A stretch of DNA of 64,000 nucleotides, from NCBI GenBank assembly GCA_951799425.1, contig OX637392.1, positions 57,871,093-57,935,092 of the forward strand, written 5' to 3'. The DNA is from Ilex aquifolium (Eukaryota; Streptophyta; Magnoliopsida; Aquifoliales; Aquifoliaceae). The notes under the pieces were generated by a model, which saw only the letters and a program-made list of their open reading frames with translations, had not been told where the DNA came from and did not search any database. Positions 12,801 to 25,500 of the stretch are shown one piece after another (positions within the stretch are counted from its first letter, which is position 1; each line of letters starts with the position of its first letter). Both the position numbers and the translations under genes were made by a program.

Positions 12801-15800
12801 CTGTAAGTTCAGTGGGAAATTACTCTGTCTGTATATTTGAATTTGTTTAATTGTCCTTATCTAAGAGCAATCAGAGATACTCAGCATACTAAAAATCTAT
12901 GTTGCACACACACAGACTGTTAGAGTAGTTAGCATATTTAGACTTAGGGCTAACTTAGTCATTTGTATTCTTTTATGTTGCCCTAGCTTAGTCTGTTTGT
13001 TTTCCTTTTGCCTTACTAAATAAAGATATATGTAGTTTTCCTTTAAGGTTGTTCTGGCTAGTTATACCTCAATAATATTTCTTTCTTCCTGTTTCTTTCT
13101 TTTTTCGTTGATCTAAATTATCATGGTATCAGAGCGGGTTATGAACCCTAAATTTAAATATGCTAACTACCCTAACACAGACAACCATAACCATGATGGA
13201 AACTTTGGAAATGAGTATACATACTATGTCAATTCTTTTGATTGAAATCATGTCCACTGTTCATTCTGAAATGGCCCAAAGTTGTCTTATAACAATGACT
13301 TTTCTTTTTCTAAACCATGAGAATACTCTTACTGTTGTAAAGAACGCCATATTGCGAACCATCTGCTATGTCACCGTCAAGTTGGTGATATCTGAGAATT
13401 GGCAGGAGCAGTCATCATTACTATGTGGCAAGGCTTCTTTCAATTCCAATGCTTGTCCTCTTCTTTCGTACTTTCAGCTGGTCGGCCCCTTGTCAATTCA
13501 TAGGGTGCTCAAAGGTGTAAAGGGAATTGGAAGAAAGTTGAAATGGAGACAAGTCAAACTCACCATTACCATTTGTAACTTTATTATTCATGAATCCATG
13601 TCACTCATAGACATGATTCCTTTTTAGAGGTGTCTGTGCCGCATAGCTCACTAGTTTTTAACTTCTCAGTTTAAATTCAATGACTCCCTGCATTTAATTG
13701 ATGACTTATAGACCTTGGCTTAGGTGTCAGTGCTTATCCTTATCTCGTTACTTCATTAGTTGGTTGTGCCAGTAATGACTTATAGTTTGGTTTTGTTATG
13801 AATTGTTTATATTCAGCCCCCCTCATGCTAGAAAGAGGTTTGAAGTTGGGATCTGTAAATGACACAAGTCAAATGACTTGTGCAGGCTGATGAGTTGAAA
13901 AAGGACAAAGTCCGGAGGCAGGATATACCAATAAGTGAGTGTGTTTATGGTGGGATGAGAAGGGCTAAGCTCTCCCAGGCTCAAGAAAAAGAACTTCAGT
14001 TGGTCCAGCAAGACATAAAGGTGGAGCAAACTAAAGAAAAGAAAAACACCCTAGAGTCTTACGTCTACGACACTCGAAATAAGGTACAGCTTCAACATTT
14101 AGGCAGTAGTTGTATTATTATCCCTAGTTCAGTAAACCAGCCCCCCCTGTGGTATGAAATTCGTTCATAAAGGCTTGGTTTACTGTTTGAAACATTTAAT
14201 ATACATGTTGTGAAGAAAATCTTCTTTTCTTTTGCTTTTTGTGTTTTTTAACTAGAGATGTATAGTTTTCGTGTGTGCTTCCCATGAATTTTGTTGAGAG
14301 TTTCTAATAGCCTTCCAAGTCTTTATTTCTCCATGAGATCCATGATGAAGAAAAGAAACTTGATTTGTAGTGGGAATTTGTATTTCCAATCCTATTTAAT
14401 AATGCTTTATGTCTGCAAGAGATCCTTGTAAACCAATTTGATGTCTAAGCAATATATGGCTGTTGGTTTGAAATTCTGGGATGTTTTTCCCTATTAGTTG
14501 GGTAGGAATCTATCATTTTACTTCTATCTTCTCTTTCTTTTACTCTTAGATTATGTGTAATCCCCTGATGTTTGTTCAAGTGTCATCATTCTGTAAGAAT
14601 TCTGCTGCTTTTGCCCACTGCCAGTATGTCTTTTTACCTGTGTCAATTTGTATGTACAGGCAGCTTCACAGTAAATAACTGATTCCATATGTTCTTTTAG
14701 ATGCTTTTTTTTGGAAGTCATGATTTTTGGATGTGATAATGACAAAAGCATATGAATAGCTCCTGCATACATATCGGAGCTTTGCAACGGAGTCAGAAAA
14801 GGAGGGGATCTCTACGCATCTACAACAGACAGAGGAGTGGCTCTATGAGGACGGAAATGATGAATCTGAGCACGCCTACACTGAGAAACTAGAGGACCTT
14901 AAAAGGGTGTGCATCACTTTCTTAAATTTGCTTGTCCCTTTTTTTGTTATGTTTAGGGATCATTCTCTAGTTTAGGAGTAAATTGCTTGGGGTATGAGCT
15001 TGAACTTGAAGACTGCTAATTTTTTTGCAAGATTAGATCTAGTCCATCCCTTCTGGCACCCTTGACTAATGGGGACAAAGCTGGGTGATGACCTTCTTGC
15101 CCTTTGACCTTTTTTTGTAATTTTTTCCCTACTCCTTACATGTAATTTCTTTTGGTTTCTCTAGTTAGTGGATCCTGTTGAAAATAGATATAAAGATGAA
15201 GAGGCACGAGCACAAGCAACGAGGGGCTTATTAAATTGCATTGTAGAAAATCGGATGGCTGTGGGACCCCTTCCTGCCAGTGAGAGAGAAACGGTATGAT
15301 CTCTCTCCTACTGTTTATATGATAACTTTTGTAGGACTGATGGGAAGATGATTATGATGTTAGTGGACAGCTGATCAGTCAAGTATTTTCCCGTTCTTAT
15401 TCACAGGTATTCAATGAATGCAATAAAGCAGAGCAATGGTTGCAGGAGAAGTCTCAGCAGCAGGATTCTTTGCCCAAAAATGCTGATCCAGTATTGTGGT
15501 CGAGTGAAATCAACAGCAAAGCAGAGTCTCTTGATGCGTATTTTTCTAACATGCTAATTGCACAATGATTTTAAACTTGCAAATTACAGAAACAAGTTTT
15601 AAACTTCAGTAGCAGATTCCCAATTCATTTTAATGTTGAGTGCAGTACTGCTTTATAATTGACCAAAATTTACTCTAGATGACTACAATGGTCTATTATG
15701 TCATTTATTTGCTTGGAAGGGGAGCAGGTTTATGGAAAAGGCAACTGTGTGAGGCATGTGTATGGTGATCACGGAATGATTTTAGCTTTCAGTTTAAATA

Positions 15801-16280
15801 CTTTAAAGTGAGCCTGATCTATTTAATGGTACCTGCACATTAGGATGCATGATCTTTGAAAATTGTTTCTTGTGTTTGTTATTCAGTTGGTTCAATAAAC
15901 CATCTCTTCGTGCCATTTAAAGGGTCTTCGTTGTTTAAACTACTTCCGCACAGCAGTTGGGTTAATCTAGCAGATACTATGCATATTAGGAAAAGTAATT
16001 TAGAATGTGCTGCACGAGGTTGAACATGGCGAATAGAGAGGATCCAATTCTTACCTTTTGCTTGCTAGAGATTTGGAGTCATTGCTTGATTTGCATTGTT
16101 GCTTCCCCCCGCTCCACCCCCCCCCTTTTTACTACCTGTTTGTTTTTCCCCTGTATGAGCTTAATGGGGTTCAATGATCTATATTTCAGGATATGCAAGC
16201 ATATAATGAGATCTAAGACGTTGCCTCAACAACCGGAGGATGCTGGAGACTTGGATAAAAGCGACAAGCAAGTAGACTGA
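6863..16280 (+). CDS. HSP70-16: HSP70-16-like (HSP110/HSP70 superfamily) chaperone, nine coding exons, frameshift in exon 2
   Basis: HSP110-type proteins act as nucleotide-exchange factors and holdases for cytosolic HSP70. Start is ATG 6863 (MSVVGFDIGN). Coding exons: 6863-8032, 10725-10936, 12452-12547, 12650-12802, 13886-14083, 14760-14906, 15165-15293, 15407-15537 and 16190-16280 (TGA). All have GT..AG borders. The spliced length is about 775 codons, near the ~763 aa of Arabidopsis HSP70-16. Exon 1 encodes the ATPase domain: FDIGN phosphate loop, FVDIGHCDTQ, FDRDLGGRDFD and VELVGSGSR. Later exons give the beta-sandwich (TLHRSNTF, VKVKVQLNLHG) and the helical tail (YDTRNK, TEEWLYEDG, KAEQWLQEK). 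Exon 2 is 212 nt where family phase needs a multiple of three. The frame hits TGA at 10914-10916, and the expected KISNFM resumes one frame over from 10916. Read literally, the product stops at 453 aa, after the ATPase domain. A one-base deletion or an assembly error explains it. All other exons are open, so the break is recent or artefactual. Confidence 0.9.
8597..9391. mobile_element. hAT-like TIR element in intron 1 of HSP70-16
   Basis: The ends are CTAAGAAGCACGGACAC and the reverse complement of CTAGGAAGCACGGACAC, flanked by a perfect 8-bp duplication CTCTGGCT (8589-8596 and 9392-9399). Length is 795 bp, AT-rich inside, with GACACGG-type subterminal repeats at both ends (8615-8650 and 9195-9360). 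There is no transposase, so it is non-autonomous. The 8-bp duplication fits hAT. The terminus starting with C is slightly unusual for that family. Confidence 0.8.
9392..10724 (+). other. Remainder of HSP70-16 intron 1
   Basis: Non-coding. It holds a pair of near-identical ~38-bp direct repeats about 290 bp apart (9457-9494 and 9749-9786, core gagaaggtttatgtcgtg). No exon of the surrounding gene is missing from the protein across this interval. Confidence 0.6.
10937..12451 (+). other. HSP70-16 intron 2
   Basis: A 1.5-kb intron between the frameshifted exon 2 (donor gtacgt at 10937) and the exon beginning IGPFQVSN. I see no transposon termini and no additional exon. Confidence 0.7.
12918..13135 (+). 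mobile_element. Small LTR plus primer-binding site (copia/TRIM-like remnant) in an HSP70-16 intron
   Basis: A 206-bp LTR-like sequence starts TGTTAGAGTAGTTAGC and ends ATCA at 13123. TGGTATCAGAGC (13124-13135) follows at once, the standard initiator-Met tRNA primer site. An ATG and a short reading frame of gag type (MNPKFKYANYPN) begin at 13141 but soon close. No matching 3' LTR is seen before the next exon at 13886, so the element is truncated. The length fits a short-LTR copia or a TRIM. Confidence 0.65.
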
Positions 16281-16542
16281 TTTAGATTTTGACAGCTTTG
16301 TGACACCATACAACACAACTCTGAAACAACCAGATCAACTGCAATGATACTGGTATAAGTTTTGCTCAGATTATTGACTTATCTACATCATCTTTTGCTC
16401 CCCAAGCAAGGTAAGCTCTCACCAATTTGGCTGACAATAGCAATATCCCAATCATTCTTGGTCGAAATAAGAACCAAATTTTGCCTGTTACTTAGTGACG
16501 GTCTCTCCCAAACTGACTAGCTAACCATGCAACCACTGTCTT
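16281..16542. other. Convergent 3' region between HSP70-16-like and MATE genes
   Basis: The two stop codons are 262 bp apart on opposite strands, so the 3' UTRs probably abut or overlap. No transposon is present in this gap. Confidence 0.6.
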
Positions 16543-19500
16543 TCACTCGTTCAACATAGGCTCCTTTTTCTTGTCTTCCCAATTTTGCAACCGTTCCTTA
16601 GCATTCACCACCTACAAATTCAAATATTTCACAAGTATGATGCATATGAGTACCACAAGGACACCTCTTTTTGCTTAGAAAAAGTAAAATATGAAAGGAA
16701 ACACAAACAAAAGAGAATGGAGATGGTTGTGTTGATATGACGTGGTATAATTGTTACACTCAATATTTACTCATCAATAAAGAATACCGTGTGTTTGTTG
16801 TATATAGTGGTATACACCTATTTTTAGAGGGTTTGTTTTCAAGTGAATAAACTCTAAAAAAAAAAAAAAAAAAAAAAAAAGGATTGTGCAAAGAGCAATA
16901 CCTTAGAATGTTCATGACCAATCGGAATCAATAAAGTTACTAGATTTGTATCTAAGAGATAGATTTGACCGGTAAATTTATTATATTTGTGGGCATTTTG
17001 ATTATATTTGCGGTTAGTTTTATCATTGTTGTGCTCCCCAGAAAAAGTGATAAAAATAGTTATTACAATAGTGATAAAAATACTCACAAATATGATAAAA
17101 GTACCCACAAATGTAATAATTTTTTTTTTTGTACTTAAGAAAAGTGGTAAAAATAGTTACCACAAATGTGGTAAAAACACTCACAACGGTAGTAAATCAA
17201 TTATAAAAATGGTAAATTTTTTTGTTGTAAAATGATTCACAAAAGTTGTAAAAACATCTTTTGAAGTAGTAAATTTTAGAGATATGGTATCGATTTTTTT
17301 TTTACGGTACCGTAGTCAAATCCCTTAAGAGAATGTGTTTGGATCATTGTTCAATGTACTAATTAAATGCCTAGTGTACAGAAATCTTGGATTGATCATT
17401 CGGAAAGACAGAAAGCTTACAATTGGCTAGGTCCATTTCTGCATTATGGTACATTCATGGTTAAGAGGACAATATGAATAGCATTCATAGGGACTTTTTT
17501 CATTCACAAGTTTCCGAAGCCCAGGTTAGTAGAACTAGAGCATTATTTTCAAAGTACCAATGAAACTGAACAATACTACTCTTAAACAGACATGTTTTGT
17601 TGTATCAGTGGATCCAATTATTTTTCTAGAATCCACTGATCCAATCAGTTATGTTCGTTTCGTAAATAATATTTGACAAAAATTATAGTATACCAATCAT
17701 TATTCAAGAATATTCACCTCTTTATCCCAGTCTGTTCGAAAAGTAGCCCACAGTAAGATGATGGTCTGCATAGCTGTGCCTCCTAACATTCCGGACCATA
17801 TTCCCTAAAACAAAACGGTGGTAAATTCATAAAGGTGTCGATATGTGAGTGCCCGTTCTGTGTAAATTTCAATAGGTGGGTTCTATCTGATGAAACATAT
17901 GCTAATGTGCTAAAGACTAAAAACAGAAGCAATAGGGTTGGGTGGGTGTCCACTCAAATAGTTAGGGGAAAATTTTGTTACCTTAACACCGAGGTTGAAT
18001 TTAAATCCAAGCACAGAACCTAATGGAATACCAATTACGTAATAGCATCCAACGTTTACGTATGCAACAAATGCTTGCCATCCACACCCAACAGCCACCC
18101 CTTCAATCATCATTTTCCAGACATTAGACATGTAATCATAGTCATAATCCAATATTTCCCTAACATATTAAACATGTAATCCTAGTCATAATCCAAATCA
18201 TAATGTTGGAGAGAGAGAGAGAGAGGACTCGCCCATGGCTGTACGTCATGGTAGAAAATGAATTCTAACCATATATTTTATTTGGATTTATTTATAACTA
18301 TTGATTAATTAAAAAAATAAATAAGAAGATTTTACACGTGGCTTTTTTTATAAATCAAAAAAGAAAAAAGAAGTAAGCAATCAAAAAATAATTTTTAAAT
18401 ACTATACTTGAACCCATTTAACTATGCAGGAGTGATTGGAAAACCAATTGGCTTTTACCCCAATGGTATCCTTTATCTTGTAAAGATTTTACTTTTTTGA
18501 GGTCAAAAGTTCAAGTCTCTTGAGGCGATAAAAGCGAAATTGATTGGTAAGACGGATCTCAGTTTTTAGATAAACTGTATCCAAGTCTCTGGTGTGTGTT
18601 CGAATCCCAACCGAAGCTCAAAGTCCTGATTTACTTGATATATGAGTTGAGGGACCGGTTCATACACTAAAAGTTACCTTTGATTTTATTCGAACTCATG
18701 AACCTAAGACATAGGCACACCTCTATTTGCAGGTGACAGGTCGCAACAGAGACAACATAAATAAAGAAGAGCGTCCAGAGGTCATAGGTCATCATTAGTG
18801 GGATCATAAGACTCTTAACCGTGCTCATTACTCCTTTTGAAAACAAATTTAATAGACTAATATAGTAATCAATCATCGAATCCCAATAAAATTTGATTGA
18901 TATCCTACCAGACCACCGCTCTTTTAAGTTGCAATTGAAAAGAAACAAACTATATTGGTGATAATTATGCAGGTCCTATTCTACTTTTCTTGTGCTGTTC
19001 ACTTCCCTCTGTGCGTGCGTATGTGATTATTTAGGTGGGCACGATGTTGCTTTAATAGACATGATGGGACCTTTTAAAAGCTAAAATTATTGACGTTTCA
19101 CCCTTAACATCACTTGAATTCAAACTTTATATAAAAAAGTTCTCACTTTAGTCATTGTAGATTCTAAAAGCAGTCAAGCATAATCAAACTTTTTTTTTCT
19201 TATTCTGGATAATCGTCAATCAAACGTTTTAATCTGTTCACTCTCTAAATTGACCTGTCAAAACAATAGTGTTCTTCCATTACAATTTCAAACAGTCTAA
19301 AGCTTGGATTCTGTCTCCGCCGACACTACTTTATGTTGCATTTTCATGAATTATTTCATTTGTTTATCTTATTGGTCGGAGTTTCTTAACCCACTACCCA
19401 CTGTCCATTATTGAACCGATCCCCACAGACACCACTACAGCCCCAGTGTTCGTCACTATCACCGCCAAACAGCCAACTACAGTCCCCACCTATTTCATTG

Positions 19501-22500
19501 ATGATGCACATCAACTATATGTTGAAATGCCTAACAAAAATCAAATCAAAGAATGAGGGAATTGATTCAGTTATGGGCCTATATCTATAACTATATCTAC
19601 CACATCGTTTCAAATGAAGTTTTACCACGGCACATTCCTCTAATATAAAACCAGCATGAAATTGATTCAGTTATGGAATTATGAATAGTCATTGGTTCAA
19701 TCGGTACATAGACAAAGAAGTCTTAGCAAGACCCCATCTTTTAGTCTATGAAAATGATAATTACATATCCTCTTTTCTATTGTAATTCGAGTGATTATTT
19801 GGTTTTATGGTTAAGTTTATGAAACTTTTAGTGAGTGATTATGTGTTTGGTTGGTTTGGGAGATGAAAAGGTCTCAATAGAGACTATTTAAGGTAAAAGA
19901 TACAATTGTTCATGGTTATAGGCCATAGAGACTTGGTATTTGAGTTTTAATTCAAGTAGAAAAATGAGTTTTTATGACTTTCTTGAGTATGCATCGGTAA
20001 TATTGCTCTATTGTGATCTGAATGTCACGAGTTCGAATCACGAAAACAGCCTCTCTACTTGTAGGGGTAAAAAGCTGTGTACATCTGGCGGGAGTCTCGT
20101 GCACTATATACTCTCTTTTAATATGTGTGTTGTAATGTGAATCTTTATTTAATTGATCTGGTAATTGTGAAATGTTTTAAGATTTTTCTTCATTTCTGGT
20201 TTTAAGATTCCCCATGAAGTCACGACCACACAAGACTATGTTATAATTCACCAGATCTTACAAAATCGGATCGATCCCAAGTTTTTTGCGTGGTTGCATG
20301 CGACTGAGTCGAGAAGGGTGGGCTTTGTTATACCCTTTCTTTACTCTTCATACAAACAAAAGGATCGATACTAAATCAAGCTCATTGAAAACTTAATTTT
20401 CGATGCAATACTATAGTTTGGTTAGAAAGGAAAAGAAGTGATCATATGTACTTTTATCAGAGCAGGAAGAAATTTACCAGATAGAACAGGTTGAATGCCA
20501 TTTAGCAGAATAGAGATAGCCAAGAGAGGGGTAAGTTCTGAGACTGCGTTGGCAACAGTTGAACCACTAGTGAAGGCGTAACTCATTACATGGCGCAAGG
20601 CAAGCACCGCCGCGGCACAAATCGTTGCGATGATCAAAGAGCTCGAAGTTACCATAACAACAGAAAATGCAGCTGATTTTGGATGTCCTGCACCGAGCTC
20701 ATTGCTGACCCTTACACTGTTGTCACATAAATTTTGATATCAATCTATACGATAGAAAATATTCGGGATACATAATATAGTTCAAGACATTTTCAAAAGT
20801 CTCTAGTCTCGTAGTATACTCACAAGGGAGATATTCGAGGAAACAAACTAATAATAATACTCTCATAACATAAGAGATATATGACTTTGTGAGAAAATTA
20901 AGTGTCTCATCATGGACAAAGCATCTCATAAACTTTCAGTACTCTTCTTTCTAAATATGTTTTCTTTTATTTTCTTCTTGATCACTTGTCGTTAGTTTAA
21001 ATGAAACTTATTATGTATAGAAACCTTCACTATTACAAGATGCTAATCTACAAATGAGAAAAACTATTCGAGAATATGTGGATCCATATAAAGGATTTTT
21101 ATACAACTTTCCCTATTATTCTTAAATGCCCTACTCACTACTAGGGGTGTCAACGCTGACCCGTTGATACGAACTCAACACGACACTATTATAAAATTGA
21201 TACGATTATTAAAGACGTATAATAAATAGTCTGCACTAATACTTGACACTCAAAACACACTAAATAAATTTTTTTTTTCGTGGGTCTTCACACAATCATA
21301 ATACGAATAATAATGACACGACACGCGAGTCACACACGACACGAATTTACTCCCCCTACTCACTATTGAATATAAGGCGAGCTAAACTTAAGGAGAGGAA
21401 AAGGTTGAATAATGGCTTCATACTGACCTTGCAGCAGCATTGAACCCTGCAGATATCATGAACACCCATCCAAGTATTGTTTGGCTGTCAAAACAATCAA
21501 AATTTTCAAGTAACAACTTGGGTTTAGTGTTATCTCTTATCCAAATTCATTTCATTTCATTATCAAATAATAAGAATGAAAAGACATCACATACGCAGTG
21601 CACTTGAGACGAAAAAAACACATAGACATACACTATCAAATTGACGTGGGTGTCACAAGGAAAACACACATACATAGGTGCACTCTGTCTCTTTTGTATT
21701 TGGATTTTGCTGTACTTCAAGCTACTTTTGCTTACCACCCATTTGTTATTTTGTTCATTAGAATTTGTTCAATTGCCACCCATTTTTTTGTTTTTTACGT
21801 CGGCAGTTTTGTTGTGTTAGGCACAGACATTACTTACAGTGTGTTTGGTATGAAGAAAAATGGATTGATGGATGGAAAATGGGATGAAAAATGAGATTTT
21901 CCTTTCGGGCGGAAAGTGGAAGGAAAAGTTGAAGCCTCATGATTTCAAGGAATTAATTACTTTTATGTCCTCTACAAAATACACCCACTTCCAACTTTTC
22001 AAAGGAATAAATGTGGGTGCATATTATTTTATTTCTCAAATACAAGCAAAATTATAAAGTGGTGGGGGCCATGGATATTTTTTTTAGTTTACAATTTCTC
22101 CTTAATCTTATCGAGAAGATATTAAAGGCAAAACTATTGTAGAAAACAAATATAAGTATACAACAAACCAAAAAATTCAATCAATTTAAAATACAAAAAC
22201 ATCAAATTACAATTTCTAATTGTAACTAATTTTCAATCAAAACGCAATTTGAAAAAATAAAAAAAAATCCAAAAATGGGGCACAAGTTTAAAGAATTATA
22301 GATAATTTCGAATTAAGAGCAACCGAAAAAAATAGTTATGTACCTTAATGGGAAGATATGTTTTTGTGGATTTCACTATAGAAATAATTCAGAGGACAAG
22401 TGCCATGAAAAAAAGAGCACAACATGATATCATACAATAGAGTTTCGACCCCAATGGAAAAATAAATGGAGTATCTACCATCAGATAAGTATAAAATTAT

Positions 22501-25500
22501 TATATCACACACTGTTCAGTCAAAGAGAAAAAAAATTTCATACCAAATTGCGAGAGAGGCGAGTGCCACTTCAGGATTTGGAAGTAACCCAGAAATCAAA
22601 ACTAATATTTGAAAGTACCAACTCTCCAGACACAACATTACAGCCGAGGCAGCTGATAACTTTAAGAAAGGCCATAGTCCAGAAAATGCAAGGATATTAA
22701 ATCCCCCCCAAGTATGCTTGCACCGATCACTAACCAAAATGTACACAAATTGTGCCACCACTAAGATCCACCATGATAAGCTCAATACCAGTGCACCTCC
22801 CAGTAACCCCCACCCTAATCGGAACAACACTATCCATGTCAATAAAATATGTACAACCAACGTTGCTGCTGCAATATAGGCACTGGGGTTCACAATACTC
22901 TGTGCTTGAAGGAATTTTTGGATTGGGAAATTGGCTGCATATGCAAATATTTGTGGGATGAGGCCATAGGTGAACAATGCTGCGGCCGAGGCGATTGAGG
23001 GTGATTGTCCTAGTAAGATCAAGAAGGGCTTGGAGAATATGTAGAGGAACGTAAGGATTAACCCAGTTGCCATGAGTAGAATTGTTGATCTTTGAAGATA
23101 TATGCCTAGCATTTCATATTTATGTGCTCCATATGCTTGGCCACACAAGGTCTCAACTGCACTTCCCATTCCAATCTGCAAGTAGAAACCATCACAGTGA
23201 CATCAATAGATTGTGTTTGTTAAATATGAATCTATATGTGCAAGTTTATCTGCAATTTCATAAAGGGTTTTGATTGATTAAAATGAATAATCTACTTCAA
23301 CTGATATATCATTAGGACCAAGATTCAAAAGGCGATAAAATTATATAGTAAACTACACATATGGTCTTCAAACGATGACATTTGTGTCAATTAAGCCCTT
23401 GAACCTATTTTTTGTGTGTCAATTGAGTCATTGAACTCTCTAATTGTGTTAATTGAATCCTTATGTCTGCTTCCGTTTGATTTTCTAACAGAAAGTGACA
23501 AAATGTGTCATTTACATGACACAAATAGTTAGAGTAAACTACATATATAGTCCTCAAATTATGGCTCGTGTCAATTAAAGTCTTGAACTTTTTTTGTGTG
23601 TGTTAATTGAGCATCTGAACTCTTTAATTGTGTCAATTGAACCCTTTGTCTTTTTATGCTATATAGTTACGTGAGTGATACAATCTAATAGAAGCAAACA
23701 GAAGGACTCAATTGATACAATTAGAGAGTTTAAGGACTTAATTGTTACAAAAAAATAAAAATTTAGAGACTTAATTAATATAAAAGTTATAATTTAAAGA
23801 TTATATGTATAATTTACTCAAAATCATGGAAAAGTCTATGATACCGCCTTCGGTACCGTACCGAAGGTTATTACTTTTATGGTAAAATTACAATTCAAAA
23901 GGGAGAAATTATAACTGCTCAAGAGAAGTCTATGATCGATCAAGGGTCCATGATCGATCACAAATACACATGATCGATCATAGACTTCCGCAGTTATAAT
24001 TTCTCCCTTTTGAGTTGTAATTTGACTTTTAAAAATTATAACTTACACCTCAAAAAATCTATAACTTAACCTAACATGAAATTATTATAATTTTTGGTAC
24101 CGTACCGAGCACGGTACCGTAGCTTTTCCCCAAAATCATATCTTCTCTCTCTTTTCCACCCACTTTTCTGTTTAGTTGTTGGAAGGAATAACGAGAAGAG
24201 ACAGAAGGACAATTTAAAACTTTTTGATAGTTGATATATCAGAGAATTGTACAGGCAAAAAAACAGAAAAACTAAGACGTATTCCGATGAAATGTCATTG
24301 ATTCTACGATTTGACTATGGTACAGACATTTAAAATTTGGAGTTCACTACGGTACATCCAAATAAATTTCGGTTCTATATCTCTATTTATCACATTTATG
24401 GTAACTTTTATCACATTTGTGGATAGTTTTACCACTGTTGTGATACCTAAAAAAATAATAAAAATATTTACCACAACAGTTTTAAAAACATCCACAAATG
24501 TAGTAAAAATATCCACAACAGTGGTAAAAACATCCATAAAAGTGGTAAATCAACCACAAAAGTGGTAAATATTTTGATTGTAAAATGACCCACAAAAATT
24601 GTAAAAATATCATTTGAAGTAATAAATTTTGGAGGTATGGTACCGAAATTTTTTTAGATGTATCGTAGTCAAGTCCTTAAAATTTTGGTTTTATATCGTG
24701 TCAGGTGAGGGCGAGTTCAAGTCGAGTCTTAGTGAGTTTGTGTCAAAAAATATTATACACATACTCGATTTTTTTATTAATTCATATCTAACGAATTGTA
24801 TCATATCGGTTTTGTGTCATGTATGAACCGTGTATAACTAATATATAAATGAGTCTTGTGTCGTGTATCTCTTCTGATTGAATTCACCCATAACAAATTT
24901 ATTTATTAATTATGTCGTATCAGGTCTACTCTTATTAAACTGGTGACTTAAAGAAAACTCAAGCCTTCTACTTTCGTGACATGTTAACGTATATTTTAAC
25001 ACATCTATACCCACTTCCGACCTACTAATTAAGAAAAGTAGTTTCATATTAGTTCAAATTCAACTGACGTGGGATGTACACGAGCTGTTGAAATGAAAAA
25101 AGAGAATTTAGACCTCTCCCTAGAATATGTATAGAGCATGCAACTATAGGTATATGCTAACAAATATTTGTATATCTACTTAAGTACGCACACTTATAAT
25201 TGTTAACACCTATTTTGATATTGGTTAATACCATGACGCCATAGGCAAAAGCTTGGACACCATTGTTGCCAAGAGCTGAAGCGGCAAGTTGAAGATTGCC
25301 GAGATGGCCACAGAAGATCTGGGTAGACATGGAGGTAACACAGTTGAGCAAGTAAACAATGACTGCCGGAGCTGCAAGGCGGAAAAGGGTATCCAGTTCT
25401 AAGCTCCCTGCACCCCGGAGACGCCGGAAGTACGATAAACTTGTGTCGGATAGTACGTCTTCGAGCTCGGAGTTTATCTCCTCCGGTTTGGTCTGTAATT

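Noticed and set aside
13160-13627. 155-codon plus-strand frame in an HSP70-16 intron
   Set aside because: It lies out of frame with the gag-like start just upstream, resembles no family and sits inside an intron. Probably chance.
18455-18540. Possible SINE or tRNA pseudogene in MATE intron 4
   Set aside because: A and B box similarity is weak and no 3' tail or target duplication is visible. Not strong enough to call.
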